A stretch of 64,000 bases of DNA from Candidatus Fonsibacter ubiquis. GTDB taxonomy: Bacteria > Pseudomonadota > Alphaproteobacteria > Pelagibacterales > Pelagibacteraceae. The notes beneath the pieces are model-generated. The model did no database searches. It was not told where the DNA came from and saw only the letters and a program-made list of their open reading frames with translations. Both the position numbers and the translations under genes were made by a program. The stretch is taken from contig NZ_CP024034.1 of assembly GCF_002688585.1 (NCBI RefSeq), forward strand, positions 487,501-551,500, read 5' to 3'. Of this stretch, positions 16,453 to 27,796 are shown in pieces; the stretch's first letter is position 1; every line of letters starts with the position of its first letter.

Positions 16453-16542
16453 GGAGAGGTGGCTGAGCGGTTGAAAGCACTAGTCTTGAAAACTAGCAAC
16501 GGGGCAACTCGTTCGTGGGTTCAAATCCCACCCTCTCCGCCA
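16453..16542 (+). tRNA. tRNA-Ser (anticodon UGA)
   Basis: 90-nt class II tRNA. Acceptor GGAGAGG pairs with CCTCTCC, the anticodon loop is CTTGAAA with TGA at 34-36, there is a long variable arm (CAACGGGGCAACTCGTT), T loop TTCAAAT, and an encoded CCA. Confidence 0.97.
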
Positions 16543-16560
16543 TTATTAATTTAATTATTT

Positions 16561-16812
16561 TTAGAATTTTAGTTTAAATTCTTTTATTTTCTGTGAAATG
16601 GAAAATTTTTCAATTTCAATATTTTTTTTATTGTCAACCAACCATGAGCTTAATTCTTTATCTGTAAAATTTAATAAAATTTCAAATTCCTTCAACTCTT
16701 CCAGTGTTAAACTCTGCAAGTTATTATTAGCAAAACCACCGATCAATAAATCCATTTCTTTAGTTCCTCTATGATTCGAGCGGTAAATAAGTTTTTTAAT
16801 TAAATCACTCAT
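16561..16812 (-). CDS. sdhE: Succinate dehydrogenase assembly factor SdhE
   Basis: 83 residues of the DUF339/SdhE (YgfY, Sdh5) family, which promotes covalent flavinylation of SdhA. The signature RGTKEMD (the RGxxE motif) is at about 15-21, followed by the helical segment ELKEFEILLNFTDKELSSWL. It is divergent from recG across 37 bp, a common alphaproteobacterial arrangement. Confidence 0.93.
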   Translation of the reverse strand: MSDLIKKLIYRSNHRGTKEMDLLIGGFANNNLQSLTLEELKEFEILLNFTDKELSSWLVDNKKNIEIEKFSISQKIKEFKLKF

Positions 16813-16849
16813 ATTTAATATATATATCTTAATTTAAATCAGTTTTTAA

Positions 16850-18919
16850 ATGATAGAAAAAGATTTTAATTTTTTTTTTAATCCAGTCTCTAAGGTAAAA
16901 GGTATAGGACCAAAAATAAAGAAATTATTTAATGAAAAAAAAATAGACACTAATATAGATCTCATTTTTAATTTTCCATATGGACTAATTGATAGAACGC
17001 ACTGTCCAAAGTTAAACAATCTTGAAATTGGTAAAATCTCTACAATTTTTGTTAAAGTGAGAAAACATAATTTTCCAAGAATTAGGAGACTACCTAATAC
17101 CGTTCAATGCTTTGATGAAACCGGTGAGATAAATATCGTTTTTTTTAATTCAAGGGAAAACTACATTAAAGAAATTCTTCCCATCAATAGTGAGGTCATT
17201 ATTTCGGGAAAAGTTAATTTTTATAAAAATAAGTATCAGATAACAAATCCAGATTACGTAACCTCAATAAATAACGAAGAAAAAGTTACAAAAATAATGC
17301 CTACCTATGCATCACTAAAAGGCATTTCTAACAAAACTATTAATAAAATTTATGAAAATATTATTAAAGAAATTCCTGATGTTCCAGAATGGCATAGAGA
17401 TCATATAATAAAAAATAATAAATGGTTTAGTTTTAAAGAATCATTAATTCAACTTCATAATCCAAAAAAAATTGAAGATTTAGATAAAAATTCTTTAACG
17501 TATGAGAGAATATCTTTTGATGAAATATTTTCAAATTTGTTAATATTTGCGCAAATTAAAAAAAAAATTGCAACAATTTACAAAAAACCTAAACTTTTTT
17601 CCTCAGATCAAAAATTAAAGTTAATAAAAAATCTTCCCTTCACTCTGACTAAAGATCAAGAAACAATCATCAAAGAAATTGATGATAGTTTAAAAAGTGA
17701 TAAAAAAATGATTAGGCTGCTTCAGGGTGATGTCGGTTCAGGAAAAACTATAATTTCAATAATTACTGGCCTAAATGTTGTGGCTGCTGGCTACCAAGTA
17801 GCATTAATGTGCCCTACGGAAATATTAGCCACTCAACATTTAAATTTAATTAGATCATTAACTAAAGGACAGGACATTAATGTAGAAATTCTGAGTAGCG
17901 GTATCAATAAAAAAAGACAGATCGAAATTAAAAAAGAACTAGTTGAGGGGAAAATAAATTTTTTAATAGGAACGCATTCACTGTTCCAAGAAACAGTATC
18001 TTTCTCAAATTTGGGATTAATTATTATAGATGAACAACATAAATTTGGAGTTAGACAAAGAATAAATCTTTCTGATAAAGGCGGGGTAAATTGTGATGTT
18101 TTATTAATGAGCGCAACCCCAATTCCAAGAACTTTAATTTTATCAACTTATGGAGATATGGATATTTCTACACTAAAAGAAAAACCATTTAAAAAGACTA
18201 CAATTGCAACAAATATTATTCCTGAAAAGAAAATACCGGATCTAATTAATTTGATAAAAAAAAAAATTGAATCAGAGCAGCAAATTTATTGGATTTGTCC
18301 ATTAATTGAGGAAAGTACAAAAGTAAATTTAACGCCTGTTTTAGAAAGATTTAAATTTATAACAAAATTTTTTCCTGAAAATGCTGCAGTGATGCATGGG
18401 AATTTAAAAAATGATGAAAAAAATATTGTAATGAAAAATTTTCTTAAAAAAAAATTTTCAATCCTAATTTCTACAACGGTAGTTGAGGTTGGGGTTGATA
18501 ATCCAAATGCAAATACAATTATTATTGAGAATTCAGAAAGATTTGGGCTTGCTCAATTGCACCAACTAAGAGGAAGAGTTGGAAGAGGTATTGAAAATGG
18601 TGAATGTATTTTAGTATATTCAAAATCAATAAGTGAAAATGGGAAAAAGAGGCTTAAAATACTAAAAGAGTCTAATGATGGATTTTACATATCCGAACAA
18701 GATCTAAAATTACGTGGATTTGGAGATATTATTGGATACAAACAAAGTGGTCAGAAAGATTTTATTGTAGCAGATCCTATGTTTCATTCTCATCTTTTTG
18801 AACTAGCAAAACAAGAAACTGATTTTTATACACAAGCTAACCTTCCTATAGAAAAATTTAATGTGCTCCTTAAGTTTTTTAAAAAAGATAAGATATTAAA
18901 TATTATAGATAGCGGTTAA
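16850..18919 (+). CDS. recG: ATP-dependent DNA helicase RecG
   Basis: 689 residues, full length. Remodels stalled replication forks and recombination intermediates. The N-terminal wedge/OB region starts with VKGIGPKIKKLF. Helicase motifs are LLQGDVGSGKT (Walker A), IIIDEQHKFG (DEQH-box), SATPIPRTL (motif III) and the C-terminal HQLRGRVGRG (motif VI). Its stop codon overlaps the stop of the convergent SbmA/BacA-like gene by 4 bp. Confidence 0.97.
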   Translation: MIEKDFNFFFNPVSKVKGIGPKIKKLFNEKKIDTNIDLIFNFPYGLIDRTHCPKLNNLEIGKISTIFVKVRKHNFPRIRRLPNTVQCFDETGEINIVFFNSRENYIKEILPINSEVIISGKVNFYKNKYQITNPDYVTSINNEEKVTKIMPTYASLKGISNKTINKIYENIIKEIPDVPEWHRDHIIKNNKWFSFKESLIQLHNPKKIEDLDKNSLTYERISFDEIFSNLLIFAQIKKKIATIYKKPKLFSSDQKLKLIKNLPFTLTKDQETIIKEIDDSLKSDKKMIRLLQGDVGSGKTIISIITGLNVVAAGYQVALMCPTEILATQHLNLIRSLTKGQDINVEILSSGINKKRQIEIKKELVEGKINFLIGTHSLFQETVSFSNLGLIIIDEQHKFGVRQRINLSDKGGVNCDVLLMSATPIPRTLILSTYGDMDISTLKEKPFKKTTIATNIIPEKKIPDLINLIKKKIESEQQIYWICPLIEESTKVNLTPVLERFKFITKFFPENAAVMHGNLKNDEKNIVMKNFLKKKFSILISTTVVEVGVDNPNANTIIIENSERFGLAQLHQLRGRVGRGIENGECILVYSKSISENGKKRLKILKESNDGFYISEQDLKLRGFGDIIGYKQSGQKDFIVADPMFHSHLFELAKQETDFYTQANLPIEKFNVLLKFFKKDKILNIIDSG

Positions 18920-19887
18920 ATCGTTTTATAACCAATTGCCATCTCAAACTCGTCTAACCTTTTATGAATAGATCTTAATTCAGTTATTGTTGTCCATTGA
19001 TGAATAAACAATGAAAAACTATTATGAACTCTTTGAAAGGCGTTTGATACTTGAACTATAACACCAAGGGTAATTAAACCACTGAATAAACTTGGGGCCA
19101 TAACTAAATATGGAACGATTACCATGAATTGATCGTATAAATTTACCCATATATCAAAATAACCGTAATTATAAAAAAGCCTATGATAATTAAATTTTAT
19201 TCCAGAAAACAATTCAACAACAGTATCTGGTTTTGCATATTTAATTCTATCATCTTCCCCATAAACAAGTTCTTTTCTAAATGAGGCTTCAACTTTCTGA
19301 TTATTATATTCTAGACCAGGTAATCTTATTCCAACAAACCAACTTATCAATAATCCACCTAAACTAACAAATAATGAAACCCAAACTAAAGATCCGGGTA
19401 GTTGTTTTAAAAATTCTATTTCAATTCCAGTTGAGAGTCCCCAGAGTATTGGAATAAAAGCAATTAATGTCATTATAGCTCTTACAACTTGAAGACCTAA
19501 ACTTTCGACAATTTTAGCAAATCTACTCGCATCTTCTTGAATTCGCTGTGATGCACCTTCAACACTAGCATCACTACTTTTCCAAAATGGAAGATAATCA
19601 AAAGTTATTGCCTCTCGCCAACGTAAAGCAAAAACTCTTGTAAAAAAACTAGTAAACGTTGCTAGCAAAACATACGGGAATGCTAAATAGCTAAATACAT
19701 AAATCTTTTCCCAAAATTCAGATATATTACTTTTAGCTGCGTTTTGTAATAAATCATAAAACCCTTTATACCACTCATTAATTTTAACAGTGATAGATAC
19801 TTGAATTAATAAAGATAAAATTAATAAAATAGCTCCACCCCAGGCCCACAATACCCATCTTTTATTTAAAAAAAAACTTTTAAACAT
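18916..19887 (-). CDS. SbmA/BacA-like peptide transporter
   Basis: 323 residues of the SbmA/BacA family: several membrane helices with family blocks VKINEWYKGFYDLLQNA, FALRWREAITFDYLPFWK, EGASQRIQEDASRFA and KPDTVVELFSGIKFNYHRLF. Relatives import antimicrobial peptides and thiazole peptides and affect very-long-chain fatty acids of lipid A in rhizobia. It is shorter than the roughly 400 residues of characterised BacA/SbmA, mainly at the N-terminus. Overlaps the NDUFS4-like gene by 8 bp. Confidence 0.88.
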   Translation of the reverse strand: MFKSFFLNKRWVLWAWGGAILLILSLLIQVSITVKINEWYKGFYDLLQNAAKSNISEFWEKIYVFSYLAFPYVLLATFTSFFTRVFALRWREAITFDYLPFWKSSDASVEGASQRIQEDASRFAKIVESLGLQVVRAIMTLIAFIPILWGLSTGIEIEFLKQLPGSLVWVSLFVSLGGLLISWFVGIRLPGLEYNNQKVEASFRKELVYGEDDRIKYAKPDTVVELFSGIKFNYHRLFYNYGYFDIWVNLYDQFMVIVPYLVMAPSLFSGLITLGVIVQVSNAFQRVHNSFSLFIHQWTTITELRSIHKRLDEFEMAIGYKTI

Positions 19888-20170
19888 TGTTTAAAAAGTT
19901 ATCTGCATACGATTTGATAATTAATTTATTTTTTTTAGGAGTTATTAAGTCAAATTGAATGTTATTTTCTTTTGCATAAGCGATAGCTTGATCTTTTGTC
20001 TCAAATTTTAATTTCACTTGTTCATTTGTGTTTGACGATGATACCCATCCCATCACAAAGTCTTTATTAAAATTATTTTTATTAAATTCTAAAATCCAAA
20101 ATTTCGTTCTAGCTTTACCAGATTGCATTGCTGTTTTTACAGGCTGATAAATCTTTGCTTTTTCAATCAT
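19880..20170 (-). CDS. NDUFS4-like complex I accessory subunit
   Basis: 96 residues matching the ETC complex I subunit family (PF04800). Key parts are AKIYQPVKTAMQSGKARTKFW at the start, MGWVSSSNTNEQVKLKF in the centre, and FETKDQAIAYAKENNI. In alphaproteobacteria and mitochondria this protein stabilises the NADH-binding module of complex I. It overlaps gyrA by 1 bp and the SbmA/BacA-like gene by 8 bp, far from any nuo gene in this window. Confidence 0.9.
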   Translation of the reverse strand: MIEKAKIYQPVKTAMQSGKARTKFWILEFNKNNFNKDFVMGWVSSSNTNEQVKLKFETKDQAIAYAKENNIQFDLITPKKNKLIIKSYADNFLNNV

Positions 20171-22857
20171 TAGCTATTTTCTTCTGTTGCGTCTTCAATT
20201 CTGGCGGCAGAAACAACTTTTTCATCTTTTGCAAGACTAAAGACTCTAACGCCTTGTGTGTTTCTTCCAGTAATTCTTATATCTTTTACATTACATCTAA
20301 TCGCCTGTCCTTTATCAGTAATTAACATGATTTGATCTTCATGGTTTATAGTAAACGTGGATGCAACTAATCCATTTCTTTCTGAAGTTATAATATTAAT
20401 AATACCCTGACCACCCCTTCCGCTTACTCTATACTCGTAAGCTGAAGAACGTTTTCCAAAACCATTTTCAGTTATTGTTAAAATGTATTGTTCTTTATTT
20501 TTAAAATCATCAATTTGTTTTTTAGATAATTTTACTAGTTTGGTTTTTTCAGATTCATCTTCTAAAGGTTCATCTATATCTTTTTCTAATCTAGATGCTT
20601 TTATATATGCTCTTGCTTCATCTGATGAAATTTTTACACTTTTTAAAATAGAAAGAGAAATAATCTTATCATCTTTTTTTAGAGATATTCCTTTTATTCC
20701 TTTAGAAGATCTCCCTTTAAAAAGTCTTAACTTTGTAGATTGAACTCTTAGTGATTTGCCTTTTTCTGTACTTAGTAGAAAATCATCGTCGTCTTCTATA
20801 ATTTTTATACCAACTATTGTGTCATTTTCTTCTAATTTCATTGCAATTTTTCCGCTAGATTGAATATTTTCAAAGTCTAATAGACTATTCTTTCTTACTT
20901 TACCTTTAGCAGTTGCAAACATAATTTTCATTTTTGCCCATGTTGCTTCATCACTAGGAAGAGGCATTATAGAAGTAATCACATGTCCCTCTTTCAAAGG
21001 AAGAATGCTTTGAAGCGCTTTTCCTTTTGACTGATTTGAACCTTCAGGAATTTTCCAAGCTTTTAATTTGTAAACAATTCCCTTTGATGAAAAGAAGAGA
21101 ATAGGCGTGAGTGTGTTAGCGGTAAATATTTGACTTACAAAATCTTCATCTCGAGTAGTAATCCCAGTCTTACCTTTGCCACCTCTTTTTTGTACGCGTA
21201 TTGAACTTAAAGGACTACGTTTGATGTAACCTTTATTAGTTATTGTAATAATTACATCCTCTTTTTGAACAACATCTTCTATATCGAAATTATCAATTTT
21301 ATTTATAATTTTCGTTTTTCTGGCGTTTGCGAATTTACTTTTTATATCTTTAAGCTCATTTTTAATTTGCGTTAGCAACGCGTTCCTATCGTTAAGAATT
21401 TGTTTATATTTGATTATGAGTTTATATAGATCTGAAATTTCTTGATTTATTTCTTCATGACCAATTGCTGTAAGTTTTTGAAGTCTTAATTCAAGAATTG
21501 CTCTAACTTGATAGTCAGATAAATAATATTGTTCCTTATTAGATAAATCACTAACATCTAAAATATCCTTATTAATTTTTGACTTTTTAAAGTTCCATTG
21601 TTTACTTTGTAATATTGTTTTTGCATCATTTGGATTCTTTGATTTGCGAATAATGGCAATTATTTCATCAATATTTTCTATAGCTACAAATAGACCAATT
21701 AATATATGAACTCTGTCTTTTGCTTTTTTTAGATCAAATAAAGTTCTTTTAATTAAAATTTTTTCTCTAAATTCGACAAAAATTTTTATGAATTGTTTTA
21801 AATTTAATAGCTCAGGTTTTCCGTTAAGTATTGCAAGAGTGTTAAATCCAAATGATGACTCTATTGGAGAATATTTATAAAGTTGATTTATAATAATTTC
21901 GCTTGAAACACCTCTTTTTAAATCAATAACGATTCTTACACCTTCTTTATTAGATTCATCTCTAATGTCTGAAATTCCTTCAATCTTTTTTTCCCTTACT
22001 AACATGGCAATTTTTTCTATCAGTAACGACTTGTTGGTTTGAAATGGTACAGATTTAATTACTACTAACGTTTTATCTTTTTTTTCTTCTTCTGTTTCTA
22101 TCTCTCCTCTTATTTTTATAGAACCTCTTCCAGTCTTATATCCAGTTTTAATTGCATCTTTACCAATAATTAAACCCCCTGTTGGAAAATCAGGACCTGG
22201 AATTAATTTAATAAGTTCATCAATTGAAATTTCATTATTGTCTATATAAGCGAGTGTTCCATCAATAATCTCACCTAGATTATGTGGTGGAATATTTGTC
22301 GCCATTCCAACGGCTATACCGCCCGCACCATTTACTAATAAATTAGGAAATTGAGCTGGAAGTACAGTTGGTTCTAATTCAGTATCGTCATAGTTATTTT
22401 GATAATCAATTGTATTTTTTTCAATATCTGCAACTAAATATTCGGCAATTTTTGCTAATCTTGTTTCAGTATAACGCATTGCAGCTGCTCTATCCCCGTC
22501 CATTGATCCAAAATTTCCTTGCCCATCAAGCAATTTAACACTCATTGAGAAATCTTGAGCCAATCTTACCAAGGCATCATAAACCGCTTGATCACCATGG
22601 GGATGATATTTACCTATTACATCACCGACTACTCTTGCTGATTTTCTAAATTGTTTGGACCAATCATATCCACCTTTGTACATAGCGTAAATTATTCTTC
22701 TATGAACAGGTTTTAGTCCATCTCTTGCATCCGGTAACGCTCTACTTATTATAACACTCATTGCGTAAGACAAGTATGAGGTTTTCATCTCATCAACGAT
22801 TTGAACTGAATTATATTTTTTTATCTTTGAAATATCTTGATTTGAATCTTCACTCAT
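20170..22857 (-). CDS. gyrA: DNA gyrase subunit A
   Basis: 895 residues. Type II topoisomerase subunit that cuts and rejoins DNA. The catalytic tyrosine is Y129 in AAAMRYTE; the breakage-reunion domain is followed by C-terminal beta-pinwheel repeats containing the GyrA-box-like QKRGGKG. The quinolone region reads [16 protein letters not shown], with Gln90 where E. coli has Ser83 and Asp94 where it has Asp87. Located 9 bp after ssb and overlapping the NDUFS4-like gene, so cotranscribed. Confidence 0.98.
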   Translation of the reverse strand: MSEDSNQDISKIKKYNSVQIVDEMKTSYLSYAMSVIISRALPDARDGLKPVHRRIIYAMYKGGYDWSKQFRKSARVVGDVIGKYHPHGDQAVYDALVRLAQDFSMSVKLLDGQGNFGSMDGDRAAAMRYTETRLAKIAEYLVADIEKNTIDYQNNYDDTELEPTVLPAQFPNLLVNGAGGIAVGMATNIPPHNLGEIIDGTLAYIDNNEISIDELIKLIPGPDFPTGGLIIGKDAIKTGYKTGRGSIKIRGEIETEEEKKDKTLVVIKSVPFQTNKSLLIEKIAMLVREKKIEGISDIRDESNKEGVRIVIDLKRGVSSEIIINQLYKYSPIESSFGFNTLAILNGKPELLNLKQFIKIFVEFREKILIKRTLFDLKKAKDRVHILIGLFVAIENIDEIIAIIRKSKNPNDAKTILQSKQWNFKKSKINKDILDVSDLSNKEQYYLSDYQVRAILELRLQKLTAIGHEEINQEISDLYKLIIKYKQILNDRNALLTQIKNELKDIKSKFANARKTKIINKIDNFDIEDVVQKEDVIITITNKGYIKRSPLSSIRVQKRGGKGKTGITTRDEDFVSQIFTANTLTPILFFSSKGIVYKLKAWKIPEGSNQSKGKALQSILPLKEGHVITSIMPLPSDEATWAKMKIMFATAKGKVRKNSLLDFENIQSSGKIAMKLEENDTIVGIKIIEDDDDFLLSTEKGKSLRVQSTKLRLFKGRSSKGIKGISLKKDDKIISLSILKSVKISSDEARAYIKASRLEKDIDEPLEDESEKTKLVKLSKKQIDDFKNKEQYILTITENGFGKRSSAYEYRVSGRGGQGIINIITSERNGLVASTFTINHEDQIMLITDKGQAIRCNVKDIRITGRNTQGVRVFSLAKDEKVVSAARIEDATEENS

Positions 22858-22866
22858 GAAGTAGCT

Positions 22867-23319
22867 TTAAAAAGGAACTTTATCGTCAGGGTCCTGCGAA
22901 ATGTCAGGCATATCATCCGAAGGTAATTGGCTATTATCTATTTTTTTACTATCACCGGATAATGAATTTTTTCCATCCAACATGGTAAGACTCGAATTAT
23001 AGCCTTGCAAAACTACTTGCGTACTGTACTTTTCTTGACCATTGCTGTCAGTGTATTTATTTGTATTTAATTGACCTTCAATATAAACTTGAGCTCCCTT
23101 TTTAAGATATTTTTGAACAACATTAACTAAACCTTCGTTAAAAATTACAACACGGTGCCATTCTGTTTTTTCTTTTCGTTCTCCTGTATTTTTGTCTTTC
23201 CAGCTTTCAGAAGTTGCAACACTTAAACGTGCAACGCTTTTGCCATTTTGCATTTGCTTAATTTCTGGATCATTTCCAAGTCTGCCAATTAATAAAACTT
23301 TATTTAAGCTACCTGCCAT
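22867..23319 (-). CDS. ssb: Single-stranded DNA-binding protein
   Basis: 150 residues. The OB-fold domain (about 1-110) opens with LNKVLLIGRLGNDPEIKQ, has the WHRVV strand and the YIEGQL segment. A flexible acidic linker ends in DDKVPF, the protein-interaction tip usually written DDDIPF. Divergent from uvrA across 83 bp, the classic ssb/uvrA arrangement. Confidence 0.97.
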   Translation of the reverse strand: MAGSLNKVLLIGRLGNDPEIKQMQNGKSVARLSVATSESWKDKNTGERKEKTEWHRVVIFNEGLVNVVQKYLKKGAQVYIEGQLNTNKYTDSNGQEKYSTQVVLQGYNSSLTMLDGKNSLSGDSKKIDNSQLPSDDMPDISQDPDDKVPF

Positions 23320-23402
23320 AATATAGATCTTTTTTGTGCTAAGAATTTAATGTTTATTATATCAGACTAATCAAATTAAAAGAATAAAATTTACTAGAAA
23401 AG

Positions 23403-26291
23403 ATGAGTAATACTGTCAAAAAAATCGTTATTAAAGGGGCAAGAGAACATAATTTAAAAAATATTTCACTGGAGATTCCAAGAGATAAATTAATAACAAT
23501 AACAGGATTGTCTGGCTCTGGTAAATCATCGTTAGCTTTTGATACGATCTATGCAGAGGGACAAAGAAGATATGTCGAGAGTTTATCTGCCTACGCAAGA
23601 CAATTTTTAGATCGAATGAGAAAACCTGATGTTGATTTGATAGAAGGTTTGTCTCCAGCAATTTCAATTGAGCAAAAAACGACTTCAAAAAATCCAAGAT
23701 CAATCGTTGCAACGGTAACTGAAATTTATGATTATATGCGTGTTTTATACGCTCGTATTGGAATTCCCTATTCACCATTCACAGGAAAACCCATAAAATC
23801 TCAAACCGTCTCGGAAATGGTAGATCGTATATTAAATCTGCCAAAACAATCTAAAATTCAAATCTTTGCTCCAATAGTAAGAGGAAGAAAAGGAGAATAT
23901 AAAAAAGAGTTATTAGGTTACAAAAAAAGAGGCTTTCAGAAAACTAGAATTGATGGAAAAATTTATGAGATAGATGAGTCACCCACTTTAAATAAAAACA
24001 TAAAACACGATATAGATATTTACATAGACGGATTCATAAATGATAAAAAAGAACAGCAACGAATAGCAGAGAGTATTGAGACAACTTTATCATTATCTGA
24101 CGGTTTAGTTTATGTAGATTTTATAAATGAAAATCTTCCTAAAGAATTTAAAAAAAGTGAAAAAATAGTTTTTTCTTCAAAATTTGCATGTCCAGAGAGT
24201 GGTTTTACTATAGAGGAAATAGAACCTAGACTATTTTCTTTCAATAGCCCGTATGGAGCCTGCCCTGAATGTGAAGGGATTGGTGTTGATCTTTATATAG
24301 ATCCAAAATTAGTAATTCCTAATGAAAAAAAATCTTTAATTGATGGTGCAATCGTACCATGGTCATCAAGTTCAACTTTGTATTACGCTCAAACTTTATC
24401 TTCTCTTGCTAAACATTATGATTTTTCACTTGAAACCCCATGGAAAGATCTACCCAAAAAAATTCAAGATATAATTTTGTATGGATCAGATGAGGAAGAA
24501 ATAAAATTTTCTTATGATGATGGGTATGAAAAATATTCAAACAAAAAAACATTTGAAGGTGTTGTTAATAATTTGGAAAGAAAGTATTTAGAAACCGATA
24601 GCGATTGGAAAAGAGATGAAATATCTCAATTTCAAAATGAAACGGAATGTGACAGATGCAAAGGTATGCGCCTAAAAGAAGAAGCTCTTTCTGTTAAAAT
24701 AAAAGAATTAAATATTAGTGAAGTTTCAAAAATGTCTATCCAGAGTGCTTATGAATGGTTTTCAAGCCTCCCAAATTATTTAACTGAAAAAGAAAATAAA
24801 ATTTCAGTGCATATTTTAAAAGAAATTAACGAAAGATTAAGTTTCTTAATAAATGTTGGACTTGATTATTTGAACTTATCAAGATCATCTGGAACTTTAT
24901 CAGGCGGAGAGTCGCAAAGAATAAGATTGGCATCACAAATTGGCTCAGGACTTACTGGTGTTTTATATGTTTTGGACGAGCCCTCCATAGGACTGCATCA
25001 AAAAGATAACATTAAATTATTAAATGCTCTTAAAAGATTAAGAGATCTAGGAAATACAGTAATAGTTGTTGAGCATGATGAAGAGGCAATGCTTAATTCT
25101 GATTATATAATTGATCTTGGTCCAGGAGCTGGAACAGAAGGAGGAAAAATTATTGCTATGGGATCACCTTCGGAAATTAAAGAAAATGAGCATAGCATTA
25201 CTGGACAATATTTATCTGGAAAAAAATATATTTCTATTCCTCAGATAAGAAGAAAAGCAAAAGATGGAAGATATTTAAGTTTAAGTGGAGCAACTGGAAA
25301 TAATTTGCAAAATGTTTCAACCAAGATACCACTTGGCACTTTTACAGCGGTAACAGGCGTTTCTGGTAGCGGAAAATCTACCTTTGTCCTTCACACACTC
25401 TATCGAGCATTAAATTTAATGATTAATAAAACTATAACTAAAAATATGCCAAAACCTTTTAAAGGTATTCAGGGCTATGAATATTTGGATAAAATAATTG
25501 ATATTGACCAATCTCCAATTGGCAGAACTCCAAGGTCAAATCCCGCAACCTACTCTGGAGCTTTTACAGTAATAAGAGAATGGTTCGTTAATTTACCTGA
25601 TTCAAAAGCAAGAGGTTATAAACCAGGAAGATTTTCTTTTAACGTAAAGGGAGGAAGATGTGAAGCTTGTGAGGGGGATGGAGTTATAACTTATGAAATG
25701 CATTTTTTACCAGATGTTTATGTTCAATGCGATGTGTGCAAAGGGAATAGATATAATAGGGAAACTCTTGAAATAAGATTTAAGGACAAAAATATTGCCG
25801 ATGTCTTAAATATGACTGTTGATGAAGGCGTCATCTTTTTTGAAAATATTTCATCAATACGAGATAAGCTTTTAACGCTTCAAAAAGTTGGACTTGGTTA
25901 TATAAAAATTGGTCAACAAGCTACCACTCTATCTGGTGGGGAAGCTCAAAGAATAAAACTTGCAAAAGAATTGTCAAAAAGAGCAACCGGAAGGACTATT
26001 TATATTCTTGATGAACCAACCACAGGTTTGCATGTTCATGATGTAAAAAAATTATTAGAGGTTCTACATACATTCGTAAATAAAGGAAATACAGTTATTG
26101 TAATTGAGCATAATTTAGATGTGATAAAAACTGCTGATTGGATTATTGATATGGGTCCTGAAGGTGGAGTAAAAGGTGGAAAAATTATTTCTGAAGGAAC
26201 TCCAGAGGATGTTTCGTTAACAAAGGGAAGTTATACTGGAGAATTTTTAAAAAAAATTCTATCTAAGAATATTTCAAGAAAGAGTGCTTAA
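23403..26291 (+). CDS. uvrA: UvrABC excision nuclease subunit A
   Basis: 962 residues. Damage sensor of nucleotide excision repair. It has two ABC modules: Walker A motifs [12 protein letters not shown] and [11 protein letters not shown], signatures [12 protein letters not shown] and [12 protein letters not shown], and zinc-binding pairs including CPECEG, CDRCKG, CEACEG and CDVCKG. Full length. Divergent from ssb, where the shared intergenic region probably holds damage-responsive promoters, though I see no clear LexA box. Confidence 0.98.
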   Translation: MSNTVKKIVIKGAREHNLKNISLEIPRDKLITITGLSGSGKSSLAFDTIYAEGQRRYVESLSAYARQFLDRMRKPDVDLIEGLSPAISIEQKTTSKNPRSIVATVTEIYDYMRVLYARIGIPYSPFTGKPIKSQTVSEMVDRILNLPKQSKIQIFAPIVRGRKGEYKKELLGYKKRGFQKTRIDGKIYEIDESPTLNKNIKHDIDIYIDGFINDKKEQQRIAESIETTLSLSDGLVYVDFINENLPKEFKKSEKIVFSSKFACPESGFTIEEIEPRLFSFNSPYGACPECEGIGVDLYIDPKLVIPNEKKSLIDGAIVPWSSSSTLYYAQTLSSLAKHYDFSLETPWKDLPKKIQDIILYGSDEEEIKFSYDDGYEKYSNKKTFEGVVNNLERKYLETDSDWKRDEISQFQNETECDRCKGMRLKEEALSVKIKELNISEVSKMSIQSAYEWFSSLPNYLTEKENKISVHILKEINERLSFLINVGLDYLNLSRSSGTLSGGESQRIRLASQIGSGLTGVLYVLDEPSIGLHQKDNIKLLNALKRLRDLGNTVIVVEHDEEAMLNSDYIIDLGPGAGTEGGKIIAMGSPSEIKENEHSITGQYLSGKKYISIPQIRRKAKDGRYLSLSGATGNNLQNVSTKIPLGTFTAVTGVSGSGKSTFVLHTLYRALNLMINKTITKNMPKPFKGIQGYEYLDKIIDIDQSPIGRTPRSNPATYSGAFTVIREWFVNLPDSKARGYKPGRFSFNVKGGRCEACEGDGVITYEMHFLPDVYVQCDVCKGNRYNRETLEIRFKDKNIADVLNMTVDEGVIFFENISSIRDKLLTLQKVGLGYIKIGQQATTLSGGEAQRIKLAKELSKRATGRTIYILDEPTTGLHVHDVKKLLEVLHTFVNKGNTVIVIEHNLDVIKTADWIIDMGPEGGVKGGKIISEGTPEDVSLTKGSYTGEFLKKILSKNISRKSA

Positions 26292-26318
26292 AAATAATTT
26301 TTATGGTAATTTAATATT

Positions 26319-26918
26319 ATGAGAATCAGTAATATTCTTTTGTCTCTCCCAAAAACGTTATTAAGTTCTGTCATTGCTACTTTAATTTTTTTTTCAATCT
26401 TATTTTATATTAATGATGGATGGGCTAATGATAGATATTTTTGGAGCGCTATATTTAGATACTTCCACGTATTATCTGGAATTATGTGGATAGGATTACT
26501 TTGGTATTTTAATTTTGTTCAAATTCCTAGTATGCCAAAAATTCCCGATGAACAAAAACCTGCTATTGGAAAAGTAATTGCACCAACGGCTTTATTTTGG
26601 TTTCGTTGGGCTGCACTTTTGACAATAATTACAGGATTAATAACTGCTTACTTAAACGGTTATGTTCATGAAGCTTTAGGATTTAAAGGTGGAGCTAAAA
26701 ACATAACAATAGGCATTGGAATGTGGCTTGGAATAATTATGGCCATTAATGTTTGGTTTATTATTTGGCCAAATCAAAAAAGGGCTTTGGGCATCGTTGA
26801 ATGTGATCCCGAAGTGAAAGCTAAATCTGCAAGAACAGCTCTATTAGTATCTAGAGTGAATACTTTTTTGTCAATTCCGATGCTATTAACAATGGTAGCT
26901 GCACAAAATCTATATTAA
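26319..26918 (+). CDS. PuuD-like membrane protein (urate hydroxylase N-terminal type)
   Basis: 199 residues with about five membrane segments. It resembles the membrane domain of PuuD (PF06181): IFRYFHVLSGIMWIGLLWYFNFVQIPSM, then FWFRWAALLTIITGLITAYL, then WLGIIMAINVWFIIWPNQKRAL. Full PuuD has a C-terminal cytochrome c domain, which is absent here. Urate oxidation is therefore not assured; a haem-binding electron-transfer role is an alternative. It follows uvrA by 27 bp, and its stop overlaps that of secF on the other strand. Confidence 0.7.
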   Translation: MRISNILLSLPKTLLSSVIATLIFFSILFYINDGWANDRYFWSAIFRYFHVLSGIMWIGLLWYFNFVQIPSMPKIPDEQKPAIGKVIAPTALFWFRWAALLTIITGLITAYLNGYVHEALGFKGGAKNITIGIGMWLGIIMAINVWFIIWPNQKRALGIVECDPEVKAKSARTALLVSRVNTFLSIPMLLTMVAAQNLY

Positions 26919-27796
26919 GGCGTATTATCAATTTTTATAGACCAATCTCTTTTTACTTTAAAAAATATTAAAATTGGCGCTGCAATATAAATAGAAGAAT
27001 ATGTGCCTACGATAATTCCAAAAGTTATAGCAAAAGCAAAACCTCTTAAAACCTCTCCACCAAAGATTAACACCGCTACAATACATAAAAGTGTTGTTCC
27101 TGACGTTTTTAATGTTCTTGAAAGAGTATTATTCAATGATTCATTTATTAAAATTGATAATTCTGATGAGCTATCTTTTTTTAAATTTTCCCTAATTCTG
27201 TCATAAATAATAACCGTATCATTAATTGAGTAACCTAAAATAGTTAATAAAGCTGCAATTATAGAAAGATCAAATTGTAAACCCAGAAGTGCAAAAACAC
27301 CAACGGTAATAATTAAATCGTGAAGGAGAGCAACGATGCCTCCAAGACTAAATTGCCACTCAAAACGAAACCATAGATATAAGAAGATTGCGATCAAACA
27401 TAATAAAACAGAGTAAATCGCAGACTTTATTAATTCTGAGCCAACTTTTGGTCCTACAGTTTCAATTTTTCTAATTGTTATCTTTTCTTTTAAATCTTTT
27501 TCTAAAATATTTTTAATATCGTTGGGAGAGATAGAATTATCTGTATAAATTAATAAATCATTTGCAGTTCCAAATTCTTTTACAGAAAAATTATTAATTT
27601 TAGATTTTGAAAGTGAATTTCTGATTTTTTCAATATCCATCTTTTTTTCTAATCTTATTTCAATAGTTGTGCCGCCTTTAAAATCTACACCTAAATTTAA
27701 ACCTTTTGAAAATATCAAAATGAAAGAGAAAAAAACAAGAGAGGCTGATACTAAAATAAAAAATTTTTTATATTTTAAGAAATCAAAATTGGTCAT
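26915..27796 (-). CDS. secF: Protein translocase subunit SecF
   Basis: 293 residues. Works with SecD to drive late stages of Sec-dependent export using the proton-motive force. The N-terminal membrane helix is followed by the GVDFKGGT motif, a periplasmic P1-like domain, and five further helices with LTILGYSINDTVIIYDRIREN. Directly abuts secD with no gap. Confidence 0.96.
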   Translation of the reverse strand: MTNFDFLKYKKFFILVSASLVFFSFILIFSKGLNLGVDFKGGTTIEIRLEKKMDIEKIRNSLSKSKINNFSVKEFGTANDLLIYTDNSISPNDIKNILEKDLKEKITIRKIETVGPKVGSELIKSAIYSVLLCLIAIFLYLWFRFEWQFSLGGIVALLHDLIITVGVFALLGLQFDLSIIAALLTILGYSINDTVIIYDRIRENLKKDSSSELSILINESLNNTLSRTLKTSGTTLLCIVAVLIFGGEVLRGFAFAITFGIIVGTYSSIYIAAPILIFFKVKRDWSIKIDNTP

